Assembly: GCA_007258455.2 (NCBI GenBank)
Contig: VDFB02270651.1
Span: 490,862,711-490,926,710, forward strand
DNA length: 64,000 nt
Origin: Sequoia sempervirens
Taxonomy: Eukaryota; Streptophyta; Pinopsida; Cupressales; Cupressaceae
Reading direction: 5' to 3'
Below the pieces are notes generated by a model, which ran no database searches, was not told the origin of the DNA, and was given only the letters and a program-made list of their open reading frames with translations. The position numbers and the translations under genes were made by a program. The stretch's first letter is position 1. Every line of letters starts with the position of its first letter. Of this stretch, positions 53,862 through 64,000 are shown in pieces.

Positions 53862-54002
53862 GTAAAACACAAGAAACAAACACATAGTTAGATCCAAATG
53901 TAAGATCAAAGTTCCCCATAAAATACATTAGCAATGCTCAAAATAGGAATAAAAGTAAGAACACAATGAAAAAGCAAGAATATAGGTTAAATCATATTAA
54001 AA

Positions 54003-55054
54003 ACATGCAAAATCTTGATCTTATGGGGGAATTGGTGCCAATTTGATGTGAAAATTGGCCCTTTCCCAACTTCTATGATGCAATGTTGATGAGAGATGAA
54101 GAGTGATCCACTTTTTTGAAGAATCCAAGTGTGCTCCAAGATGAAAAAACTGCATAACCTAGCTATGAGTTGATGAAATGGATGAGAATTGCTATGCTTG
54201 AGTATGGATTTAAGTATAGTAAGTTTGATCAAATTGTGGATGATCAAATGAGGAGAGAAACATCTTATTTATAGAAAGACAAGATGGAAGAATGCCCAAA
54301 ATGAAGCAATGTGGGACTAAGTCTCAACCAATGGCCAAGTGCCACTTTTCAAAATGTGAATGGATAAAGGGTGAGCACATTTTGATGAATGTGCCCATAA
54401 ATGCAATTAGGTGGATTTTCAAATTAGTGAAATGATATATAAGATGGAAAGAGAATGTCTTAAATGCCACTTGGCTCAATGCAAAAGGACTTGTAAGATG
54501 AGTTAAATGCCTTGTTGGAAGGACAAATCCACTAGGATGGATTTCAAATTTGGAGGAATATTCCCCTATTATGCCATGTTGAGAGAAAATCGATATTTAA
54601 TAAATGAATTAAACCTATTTTCATGTGCAAGTGGAAAAAGCTAGAGGATGGGACATGGATTAAGATTAGATTAATTATATTTGATTAATTTAATGAGGGA
54701 TTAGATGATGTGACAAATTTGGATTAGATTTTAGGATTTAAATAAATCAAAGTTGAGAGGATAATGATTTAGACTTAGTTAAATAAATATTTGTTTTATT
54801 TAACTAAAGGGTATGATTGGTTAGATTAAATTAAACAAGGTTTAATTTATTTAATTTAATAGATAGAATTTAGGGAATAATTAAATCAAATTGATTAATT
54901 TAATTAACAGGAGGGAATGACTTAATTAGATAAATGATTATTTATCTAATTAAGGGACGAAGAGTGATGATAAGCTGAGACGGTGATTCAAGATGAAATA
55001 GCATTAATTGGGATCAAGTGTGTAATGTCAATCAATACATTTTACGTGTCGACA
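54003..55054 (-). repeat. Tat2 3' LTR
   Basis: The right end CGTGTCGACA abuts a PPT identical in all but one base to that of Tat1. The left end is set by a TGCAAAATCTTG start and is approximate, because the other LTR lies outside the window. A minus-strand TATA-like TCTATAAATAAG is near 54,266-54,277. The U3 part (54,650-55,000) has AT palindromes like those in the Tat1 and family X LTRs. Confidence 0.55.
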
Positions 55055-55068
55055 TTTTTCCGCTCTTT
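55055..55068 (-). promoter_or_regulatory. Tat2 polypurine tract
   Basis: The minus strand reads AAAGAGCGGAAAAA directly before TGTCGACACG. It differs from Tat1 at one base (C for G). Confidence 0.7.
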
Positions 55069-55392
55069 GAAGCGATGCACTCGTTGCATTGATTCAAAGA
55101 ATAATTGTCTTGATCAAAAGCCAAAAAAATTTTATTTAATTTTTTTTCCCACTATTGCCCCAATGAGAGAAAACATGCCAATATACTGCCCCCTCAAGAG
55201 ATCAGACGAAAATTCTAATTTTTGGATGATCTCGCAAAAAAGAGGGACAAAGTGCCCAATGGGTTCAAAAAGGATCTGAGAGGTCCAAAAATGAGATCAA
55301 ACACAAAAAATGATACAACACCACCCTTGGATGGGCGAAAATGAGCTTGGGGGTCCTAGACCTGTCTTGAAAAGCTAAATAGGGTTAGAAAA

Positions 55393-55400
55393 CTATAAAT
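55393..55400 (+). promoter_or_regulatory. TATA box of the antisense PMD gene in Tat2
   Basis: CTATAAAT, 104 bp before the exon 1 ATG at 55497; counterpart of 31021-31030 in Tat1. Confidence 0.4.
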
Positions 55401-55496
55401 TTTAAGATTAAATAAGCATTGAGGAGCCACTTCCAATTCATTTTCACATTCAACCTTTAGAATTCTTGCAACTTTGAGCTCTGAACCCCTGGAGAA

Positions 55497-57743
55497 ATGG
55501 CACAACAACTTCCCATGCACATTTTCGACCGAGTACAAAGGCATCAAAGGCTTCCTAGCATTGGACCACCGGTGAGTCAACTTGACCCAACCTCATTTTT
55601 TCAATTTTCGTGCTCATTTAATGCCTTAAGAATCTTAACATTTTGGAGTGGTCCTATACTGCCCTGCTTAATTTCCAAACAACACCGCTCAGTATTTAAA
55701 CTGTGCCATCATCGCAAGTTGTGATGCCACGGTGCAGTTTGGAGTTTGGGGTCAAATTCCAAACTGAGGCACTTTTGCAAGTTGCATTGCCATAGTGCTC
55801 TTTAGAGTTAGGGTTTTGCTCAAACTGACCCACCTTTACAAATTGCAACACCACGGTGTAGTTTGAGAGTTTGAAGGCTTCCAGCGGCGCAGTTTGGAGT
55901 TTGCAAACTACACTGCCTTTATAGGTAGCAACGCTGGGTTGGATTCGAGATGCTGAGACAAGCTAGGATTAGAATTTTTTTTAAGGAATTTTAATGTGGT
56001 GACTTCCCTCATGCAGGAGGAGGTGAGAGAGATTTACTCATGTGAGCATAGGTCCCATGAGGTTTTCAATATTTTGGGTGACCTGACCAAGAGACAACAT
56101 GAGCACTTGGGGTGGATTGGTCTTTGGTACATTGCCTATGCATTGCCTATTCAGACACATTTGGGGATGTTGATAACACTCATTGAGAGGTGGCACAACG
56201 AGACTTTATCCTTTCACCTATAGACTGGTGAGGCTACAGTTACACTTGGGGACGTGTGGCGGATCCTCAGACTGCCCATTCATGGCTAGTGTGTTATTTA
56301 TGATATGGATGCTGAGAGGGAGGCTTGCTACAATGTCACGGGGCTTGATGTGATTACATTTTGTGAGGGGAAGATTGAGCTTGAGTTCCATCAACCTATT
56401 GTTTCTAGTTTTTGATTAGTTATTGCAGCCATCATTTCAAGCCTTATCGCACCAAATCAGTGGGGCCACTACTTCAATCCAGGATGGGGGCTTGCATGGG
56501 AGTAGATGGTTCGGTGATGAACATTGTTTTCCTGGGGGCCAATTCTTCTAGCCTCACTTTACAGAGATTTGCATGAGTTCGCCTATCTGGACGATAAAGC
56601 ACTTGGGGCCGACATTATACTTTTGTATGTCTAGGCTTAGGAGCACATTGCTATGCTTCATCATTGAGTCATCCCAGTCACGATGGAGATAGATGATCCA
56701 GTTGTCTGGCAGTACATGGGGGGTCTCTCCTTCACCCACCAAGGACAACACATGATTCCCCACTGGCAGAGAGTCCTAGATGATATGCTTGTGTTTACCT
56801 GACAGTTGTACCTTGGATGGACAACATGGTTCGATGACGTTTAACAACTATTTTATGCTTGCTAGGACTAACTTATATAGGGTTGAGAGCATACAATGCT
56901 CAAGATGTACCTGCCAGGTAAGGTATAGAGACAATTCAAAGAGGAACATGATCGACCAGATGACCAATACATGACCATTTTTGGGAGGACAGTGAGCTAG
57001 AGCTCAGTACATACCTTCCCATGAGGCAATTCAAAGTTTCATGCAGCTAGTGGCTAGGCCATGGACCTATGATCAAGGTTAGGAAGATCTAGGGACCACA
57101 CATGCATGTCGAGATTGGTTCAGGCTACCACTGAGACTTACAGTTTTGGGGACACCATCTACTCATCAGAGAGCCAGGGGCAAGGGAGTAGGACGAGGTT
57201 GAGGAGATAGAGATCAAGGTAAGGGAGGTGGTGGGCCACCTCCACATCAGGATCAACCACTCCCAAATCCATAAGTGGGAGAGTAGAGATAGGATGATGA
57301 GGCTCGACGGGACAGAGTTCCCACACCACCTAGGGATAAGGGCCATGATTAGCCACTCGTGCAACCAGGTCATCAGGTGGACCCCATAGATGGGAAAATT
57401 TTGTAGTTGTAGGCCTAGGTACAGGCATTGATAGCCGAGAGAGATCAGTTATGGACCAAGTGAGACTAGGTAGTGTAGTAGAGACAGGCTGCAAAGATAC
57501 AAGTAGTGACTGAGATGGGCTAGTGGTAGTAGATTGAGAGTATGTTTGCCTCTTCATCCCATAGCACATTATTGCTTCAAGCATACATGGAGGCCATTTA
57601 GGAGGTTGAATACTATAGATTACATTATTATCAGGCCATACGACAAGTAGCCATAGTCCCAAACATCTCACAAAGGAAAGATCATAGACTAGTAGAGGCC
57701 CATGGAGAGAGAGCAAGCAACGAGGGAAACAACCAACAGGGTT
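55497..57743 (+). pseudogene. Antisense plant-mobile-domain (PMD) gene carried by Tat2
   Basis: Exon 1 (55497-55571, 25 codons, MAQQLPMHIFDRVQRHQRLP...) ends at a consensus donor CCG|GTGAGT. The 445-bp intron (55572-56016) ends TCATGCAG. Exon 2 continues in phase 0 from 56017 with EEVREIYSCEHRSHEV, a LGMLITLIERWHNETLSFHL segment, EATVTLGDVWRILRLP and IHG, the PMD signature also seen in Tat1. Downstream, a YRDLHEFAYLDD segment parallels the Tat1 second PMD segment. The C-terminus near 57,590-57,650 has LQAYMEAI and VEYYRLHYYQAI, matching the Tat1 C-terminal motif. Stops (at 56,222 and many later) make it dead. PMD proteins act in plant nuclei and occur in mobile elements; a role in this element's expression or silencing would be inference. 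Confidence 0.65.
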
Positions 57744-57859
57744 AGGGTGTTTTGATCTCTAAGACAGGATTTTTTTTGTGCCCTATGGGCTCATTTTTGA
57801 TAGACCCATGGGACATTGTACTCTATTGATATACACATGTACATTGTTCTAATTTTTTG

Positions 57860-58740
57860 TACCATGACAGTATATTATTGGTGATATATGAGATGATGAT
57901 TTTGATCCGATGTGATATGCTATGCATTATTTTTATTTATGCTTTATGGATGGGTCCTATTTCTATATGTGACACAATGATGTTTTATGATTCTATGATG
58001 ATGATAATTATATGATGCATTTCTCTTTTAGTACCCTTTTATGTATGCTTCTATGATGTAATCTATATGATTTATATGTGATGATGCAAATGTGATGATT
58101 TATTCTATGAAATGACTTCTTTTTTGATATCCTTTTCTGTTGTGATGTGATAATGATGTGAATACAATGATCATGATATGCAACTAACATATCTATATTA
58201 TTCCCTTAGTGGATGATGATGTAATGCAAATTTTTCCTTTTCATGTACTTTTTATGATGTATGCAATAAATGATGTGTATTTGTGACGATGTGATGATAT
58301 ATGTGAAATGATGTGATGATATGAAAAGTGATATGCAAAATGGTAAATGTATGGAATGATGATTATGATATGCAAAATGATATGTGATGTATGAATTTAT
58401 GATATATATGTGATGGAATGATGGATGTTTTTATGACATGTTCTATATGATTATGGAAATGGATGATATGTATGCACATAATGTGATGGATTGTTTATAA
58501 TGCTTATGTTATGCTTCGTATGATTATGCACTAGATGCTTGTAATATATATGATATGGGATGATTTATGATATGTTCATGCAAAAATGAATGTAATGTTA
58601 TGACATGCTTAGAATAACCAATCTATATTATATAATGATGGAGATGCAATGCATATGAGATGACCAATATTTCCTATATGATATGATATGCATTATGTTG
58701 ATGGTTTGTGGATGCAAGATGAATGATGATGATGATTTCA
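57860..58740. repeat. ATG-rich low-complexity tract in Tat2
   Basis: Degenerate 'gatgatatgtgatgtatgaa' type text with no ORF of interest. It sits in the same relative position as 33,990-34,780 in Tat1. Confidence 0.65.
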
Positions 58741-60613
58741 CAATTAATTGTCATGGTACCATGTTAGCATGAAAGAAGATAGAAGAAAGAAAGATATTCC
58801 AACAAGACAAGAGCCTATGATGATGGTGATGATGCATACTGAGTGGGGATTTTCAAAGGGCCAATTACCTTATGTTTGATAACACACATAAGCACGATGC
58901 ATCAAGGTATGCAGAACTAGGATGGCATTGCACCTAGTGTGATGGACTTTGACTCGACAATCAGATAGGAGTATTCCTATTCACACCTAGCATATGGAAC
59001 CTTATCCAAAATGGAGTTCAAATATTCCAAACATCTTGGACCAAAACATAGAAAAGAAAGCCTTCCTATGTGGTCAACAAGACACCTAAAACACCCTCCC
59101 TACACCCAAACAAAGTACACATGAGAGAGGTTATATTACAAGAACATCCAACAAGTACAATAGATAATAATATCATGATCATTGCCCCATTTCTATCTCT
59201 CTAAATCCCTTCATTTGGGACATCATTGAGAGGTCATTGAAGTGAGCACAAAAGATAAATCAAAAGACAAAGATAAAGTAAACAAACAAGCTAATGTTCT
59301 TCAATACCACTAGCCAAAACTAAACTATAGTGATGCATGATGTTGATGTCCATTGTAGGAAAGATGCATACTAGGATATGACGATATTAGATGATTGATA
59401 TAGGATGGATTGGATGATAGGCTATTGACATAAAGAGTTGACTAACTTATTCACCTACTGAGCTAGACTTGAGACTTTGACGATTAAGTTTTCACTTTTG
59501 ATCTACTAGACTTGTTTCTAATTGTTTCACCATAGGTTGGGGATGACGATTGATTATTATGAGTGATGTTTATTGCGGGTGAAAGCGAGATGAGACACAT
59601 GGGTTTTTTCAAATATTTTGGATGTTTTTGGTGATTTGAAATGTTTTGAGGCTATTTTTTTGTTTTTTTCAAGATTTTACAAATGTTTTGATTTTCAAAA
59701 TTTCCAATGTTTTGGGGTTTTCTGAGATTTTGACCAAGACCTAACCTAAAGACCTATCCTAGGGGCCTCGGGGGCTGATCATCCATATTAGCCTTGCCTA
59801 TGTTATACATGAAGAGACCACGTAGTTCAACTGACATTGACTCAATTATTAATGAGATATGAACAAATGGATTGCCAGTTTATTATGATAGACTCCTAGA
59901 GGATTGACCTAAATGTCTTAGGGGATGATCAAAGATCAACCTTTCCTATGTTCAAAGCTCAGAGACCCATAGTTCGTCAGGATGACTTTGTTTTTAAATT
60001 TTTGACTAACTTTTTGAACTATTTTTTGGATTTTCATATGATTTGGATGTTTTTGGATTTTTTGTGATTTTCTGAATGTTTTGGGACTTTTTGGTTTTCT
60101 AATTTTTTTGGATTTTTTGATTTTAGGGACCTCAAGAACATACACAAATCTAATATGATGAGAACATGCCCCCAAGGACAAACTAACCTTGAGAATGGGC
60201 TGAGTAGTACTAGGAGGGACCATGACACGAACACATGACCAAGCTATGATGGAGATGTGGGTGGATAATGGATGGAGATATGGAATGTGATGGATGATAT
60301 AAGCATAATGGATGGATGATGTAGAATGAGTTGTGAAGATCCTGGTAGATGGAAAGTGCTTTATTTACACAAGGCCCCTGTTTGCCAGGTTTTCACCAAG
60401 GTACTTGTCCAAAGTACCACCAAAGTGGTTTTCACTAGAGGAAATTTTTTCTCTTTAGTGTTTTTAATCCTTTTTCTGATGTTTTTGGATTTTTTTCTTT
60501 TTTGATTTTTTTGTTGTTACCAAGATGCTTGTTTGCCAGGTTTTCATCAAGGTGACCATTTTTCAAGAAATTTTCTATTTTTTTTAATTTTCTGGTTTTA
60601 TACCTCAAAAGAT
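58741..60613. other. Tat2 post-integrase region, noncoding
   Basis: No recognised domain. 59,600-60,130 is T-rich on the plus strand ('gatgtttttggatttttt' type repeats). A 'gtttgccaggttttcacc' phrase occurs twice (60,380 and 60,530). Minus ORFs at 59936-60234 are Lys/Pro-rich products of the T-rich tract. Confidence 0.4.
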
Positions 60614-60975
60614 TTAGGCATTAAACTTTTTAAGATGGGAGTTGTTCGTGGGCTCCTGCAGAGGCTCCCCTTCTGGTTTTGATAAATGATATACCCCTAA
60701 CTTGTAGCTTGTCGTGATAATAAATGGGCCCAACCAATTAGGCTCAAACTTTCCTTTACTGTCTAGATTAGGGAGGTTCTTCTGATTTTCTTTTAGCACT
60801 AGTTCTTCGACTTGGAATGTTCTACTTTTGATCTTCTTGTTATAACTCCACTTAAGTCAGTTTTGATATACCTATAGGTGATTCAATGCCTCCATCTATC
60901 GCTCTTTTGGAACTTCAAAAATTTTGCTCCTTGAGTTCCATTTCTGCCCTGCCTTCTGTTACTGGTCTTTCATGG
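60614..60975 (-). pseudogene. Tat2 integrase C-terminal region
   Basis: ORF 60799-60614 (61 codons) has LVLKENQKNLPNLDSKGKF joined to a NWLGPFIITTSYKLGVYHLS segment and ends NNSHLKKFNA. This is the conserved C-terminal integrase module of gypsy elements, which helps DNA binding. Upstream the same frame reads KIKSRTFQVEE, MEALNHL and KEQNFEVPKER with in-frame stops (at least three), up to about 60,975 where the LTR-D sequence starts. The catalytic core is not in the window. Tat1 lacks this module. Confidence 0.75.
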
Positions 60976-63220
60976 TGTCAAAATTTCTAAGGGTTGGGGT
61001 TCTAGCCCTATTTGCATGTAAAACCCTTGTATCTATTTTAAGCCTTGGTTGAGTTCTATTTCAATTTTACTTTTTGAAGGATTTTAAAACATCTTATGCC
61101 TCGTTGGTTCATCTAGGCTTTGGCCCCTTTGATTTTAATTTTTTCTTCCTCCTCGGGTTTTATTTTCCTAAGTCTAGGTTGACACCATGCTTCATCGTTT
61201 TAAAAAAACTTTTTTCGTTGTTGTCCCATCCACCTAGTAATTTCCCCTAGTCCTATTAATAAATGTTATATTTTGCAGAAGCTTGGAGTTCGCAATGCCA
61301 TTGATCATCTGGCTTTGAATATAGACGATTGCCCGCCATCGCGTGATCGAGAGTTCAGGTAGCTTTAGTGATCACGATATCGTGGGCAGGCACCATGTGT
61401 CCCCTCTAGGGGATGAGGTTCACTTGACCATTGATCAATTTCCATTTGATCAACGGTTTCCCGCCATTGCATGATCAAAACTTTCCTAGCTTTTATTGAT
61501 TGCGATATCGCGGGCGACTGCCATGTGTCTCAGCCGATGAAGTCAAAGAAATGAAATGGCGGGTTACTAAAGTGCTTGTGAGATGCACATGCTTCAAACC
61601 GACAGAGATGTTATAATCTCAACCAAAAAGATGCTTGATGGTTATAGATAGGGCTGACAGCTATTTTGAAGGAATGTGATCACTAATGATTAAGATTGAT
61701 GGTTGCCTGCCATCACGAGATCTAAAGTTGCAGGATCTTTACTGATTGTAATGTCGATGGCGATTGCCACATGGATTTCCTTCACAGTGGTGTGATGGAT
61801 CCTTTTCTGCCATGCTGGTGATTGTGTCAGCTAGTTTTGAAGGTGGTTGTTCAATGATTTGGTTCAACTGAAGGATCAATGACTAGATTTTAAAGTTTGA
61901 GTCAAAGTATGGTTGGAGCCATTTGTGTTGTGCGTGGGTGAGTTTTAATGGTAGGAAGGATGCTTACTAGCACATTTCAATAAATAGGTCAGATGTTGCG
62001 GTTGCAGCGGCTTCCAATTCTACTTTAATGAAAATCTTGGCGTGGGTTTCTGGTGATCTTTATTGTTGCATCAACTTTTCTAGGTGTGCTGATTGGCTGG
62101 TGACATGTGTACTCTCTGGCCCAATGCTTGTTTGCTCCTTCATTCTCTATAAGAAGGATTTCAAGGCTAGAGGTGGGTAGCAAGTTAGATAAATTTTGTC
62201 GAGTCTAGGTGAAGTTGCAGAGGAACTTGTAAAGTCTGATATTTTTCAGGAAGGATGCAATTTAGGTTTTGTGTCATTCTATTGCAGATCTTGAGTTCAT
62301 GAGGATTTAATGTTGTATAACAGTACTAGCATTTGAGTTAAGAAGATAAATTCAGCTCATGTCTCTCCATTGTACTTGCATATCTGAACCTTGAATAAAA
62401 TAACCAAGGGTTGTTTTCTCCATCTCATTGTTGTGGTGTGTATGATCCTTGTTTTGGCTTTAATTCAAAGAATTAATTAAAATGCTTGAATGGGATTATA
62501 GGTAGATATGTATTGTATAAGGATTTGGTAAGTAGTATTTAGTTAGAATACATATTGATGAGATTGTGATGAAATATCATCAAGGATTTCATATGTTATG
62601 TGTTAAATCTATCATATACCCTTAGATGCTTATAGATTTGACTCCTTCCCAATAGATATATGGCACTGGTCTAAGTTGTATTTACCTTATGATTCAGTAT
62701 TTGCTTGTCTTTTCCTAGAGCTTACCACAAATTGAAAATCAATGATTATCTTACATTATGGTTGTGTTGTAGTTATCTCATGCTCCAAGTAGTTGATATT
62801 TCTGATAAACAACCAATTTATTTTAGTCTTATCCTATTTTGTTGAGCTATTAAGTGAGATCATCTGCTATTATTAATGTTGTTTATAATAATGGTGCAAA
62901 GGTTGTAAACACATTAAGGGATCACCCTCCTGGGTCTTGCAGAGCCCAAAGCATAGGAGGTTTCTTAAATTCCTTGTCAATTGGTCTAGGTCCTTCAAGT
63001 TTCCCTTGATTGGGATTGGCAGTTCCATAGGTAGATTAGAAGAAAAACCTGGTTATAGTGTAAAAAGAAACCAACAAGATGGCATCTCCACTTGGGAATG
63101 CACTTACAAGTCCGATTGCAGATTGTCTTATCAAAGAGTCATTCCAATCTTGAGCTATTGTTTGTATTTGGAGGTTGAGAATTATTGTGACATCTCATTT
63201 TCCCATATGAGTAACCAACA
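60976..63220 (+). repeat. LTR of a further LTR retrotransposon (LTR-D)
   Basis: The inferred start is TGTCAAAATTTCTAAGGG, where the Tat2 integrase frame breaks off, and the inferred end is ...GTAACCAACA just before a PBS. A TATA-like TCTATAAGA lies near 62,146. Three GC-rich palindromic repeats lie upstream of it in U3. A weaker alternative LTR end is at about 63,076 (first PBS-like repeat). The second LTR is outside the window. Confidence 0.5.
61325..61776. repeat. Three ~78-bp GC-rich imperfect palindromes
   Basis: Copies lie at about 61,325-61,405, 61,453-61,532 and 61,698-61,776. Each has 'gcccgccatcgcgtgatc' or a variant on the left and 'gatatcgcgggcgactgcca' or a variant on the right, so each can fold on itself. 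They stand out against the AT-rich surroundings and lie upstream of the LTR TATA-like site. Confidence 0.65.
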
Positions 63221-63240
63221 AGATGGCGACTCTACTGGGG
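63080..63240 (+). promoter_or_regulatory. Primer-binding site of LTR-D and an upstream duplicate
   Basis: TGGCGACTCTACTGGGG at 63224-63240 follows ACCAACA-AGA. A similar ACCAACA-AGA-TGGCATCTCCACTTGGG is 144 bp upstream (63,071-63,096). The site resembles the TGGCGACTC-type PBS of some Ogre-like elements; that comparison is from memory. Confidence 0.55.
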
Positions 63241-63789
63241 ATAACTTTGAAATCTCCAATTGAAAACTGCTTAGTTATAGAGTCATATTATTGTTTGCCA
63301 TTTTGAATTTAGTTCAAATACTGAAGGATGTCAAGCGTGGAGAAATATTTTTTGTAGTGAACCTGAGGATTTCTAGATTTGTGGTGCTCTACTGGTGGAA
63401 GGAACTTAGAAGTAAATTTACATGTGCAAGAACTTCCTACTGATTGAAGTTCAGTCCTCTACAAAGAGAGGTGGTGACTCTGTTAAAAGGACCTAATGAA
63501 GAGGTGATTATAGTTCAAGATCTACAATATTTCCAAAAAAATTGTAGCAGCTACAAAATTTCCAAGTATTCTTCACATGTTTGAACTCCTTAGGAAATAA
63601 CTTTGGTTCCCTTATTTAGTGAAATTAAGCACTACAATCAAGGGAGATTCAGTATTACAATTGATTAGTTGTCGAGGAAATAATTTTCATTTGCAAAATG
63701 TAAGGTTGTTTTAGTTCTCCCTCTACAAGCTATAGTATCATGCCTAGGACACAGCCTTGTCCTCATAGGAAGGTGTTTGATAATAAAAG
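63241..63789. other. Leader of LTR-D between PBS and gag
   Basis: No ORF of interest. A second 'gtggtgactctgttaaaagg' phrase near 63,471 echoes the PBS core. Otherwise I see nothing in it. Confidence 0.35.
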
Positions 63790-64000
63790 ATATAACCCTC
63801 TAGATTTTAGTAAAATCCAGGGTTATCTACATTTTTTTCCCAAGAAGAATTAATAAACATTTTCCTAAGTTTAGAGATGATTTTGAAGAATCAACATCAA
63901 AACATGTATAGTGTTTCATTCATTTGATGAAAGATTGTCAGATTGAAGAAGAAGATGTTATCATGAAATTTTTTGTAAGAACTTTAGAAGGTATAGCTGA
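63790..64000 (+). pseudogene. Gag start of LTR-D (runs off the window)
   Basis: From about 63,840 the plus strand reads INKHFPKFRDDFEES, then KHV-stop-CFIHLMKDCQ and IEEEDVIMKFFVRTLEGIA to the window edge. The pattern FPKF...H...F...EEDV-MK-F--TLEG-A is the capsid-type gag motif of gypsy elements. One TAG interrupts it, and the upstream frame is also disturbed, so it is probably a pseudogene. Gag would form the particle; the remainder lies outside. Confidence 0.65.

Larger units (their letters stand above)
54003..60975 (-). mobile_element. 3' part of a second Tat-lineage gypsy element (Tat2)
   Basis: Contains, on the minus strand, the integrase C-terminus (60975-60614), a long post-pol region, PPT (55055-55068) and 3' LTR. 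The rest of pol, gag and the 5' LTR would lie to the right but are displaced by the LTR-D element at 60,976. It shares the antisense PMD gene and ATG-rich tract with Tat1. Confidence 0.7.

Noticed and set aside
59936..60234. Lys/Pro-rich minus ORFs
   Set aside because: Translation of a T-rich low-complexity tract in overlapping frames; no domain.

Overview
This window looks like intergenic DNA from a large, repeat-rich seed-plant nuclear genome. A gymnosperm such as a conifer is my best guess; this is an inference from the density and age of the nested, decayed LTR retrotransposons, and I cannot name a species. I find no intact host protein-coding gene and no RNA gene. Nearly every stretch I can interpret is a transposable element or a piece of one.

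Layout. (1) 1-13,034: decayed minus-strand copies of one LTR-retrotransposon family, here called family X, apparently arranged LTR-internal-LTR-internal-LTR. They are interrupted by two copies of a ~1 kb terminal-inverted-repeat (TIR) element and by a MITE that has inserted into another copy of itself. (2) 13,035-15,240: a probable copia-type LTR remnant, then a short island that looks low-copy. (3) 15,376-19,432: an AT-rich element with ~444 bp TIRs, a 70-75 bp tandem repeat, and a ~550 bp duplication in which one copy carries a foldback insertion and the other preserves the empty site. (4) 19,555-25,132: a LINE ORF1 fragment fused to a tandem array of chimeric units. Each unit joins an antisense gag-like tail to a sense RNase H/integrase fragment. 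(5) 25,133-29,537: more family X (leader, 3' internal end, LTR) with a third TIR-element copy. (6) 29,538-45,729: a complete 16.2 kb Ty3/gypsy element (Tat1) on the minus strand, with two LTRs, a 5-bp target duplication, PBS, PPT, gag and pol. It also carries an antisense gene with a plant mobile domain (PMD). (7) 45,735-49,580: host-derived sequence including an intron-bearing pseudogene of a PDR/ABCG transporter. (8) 49,583-53,861: the 3' end of a copia-type element on the minus strand with a long charged, coiled-coil-like extra ORF and an LTR that contains a 540-bp palindrome. (9) about 54,003-60,975: the 3' part of a second Tat element (Tat2) with the same antisense PMD gene. (10) 60,976-64,000: the LTR, PBS and gag start of a further LTR element (LTR-D), apparently inserted into the Tat2 integrase.

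Most notable: both Tat elements carry, between pol and the 3' LTR, an antisense transcription unit at the same place. Each has a TATA box, a short first exon starting ATG-xCA-CAA, an intron, a PMD-type exon 2, an acidic or coiled-coil tail with a shared C-terminal motif, and a downstream ATG-rich low-complexity tract. All reading frames carry stops, so these copies are dead, but the repeated architecture argues that the gene belongs to the element.

Limits: positions and motifs were read by eye. LTR boundaries other than those of Tat1 are approximate, and family names rest on motif recognition rather than searches.
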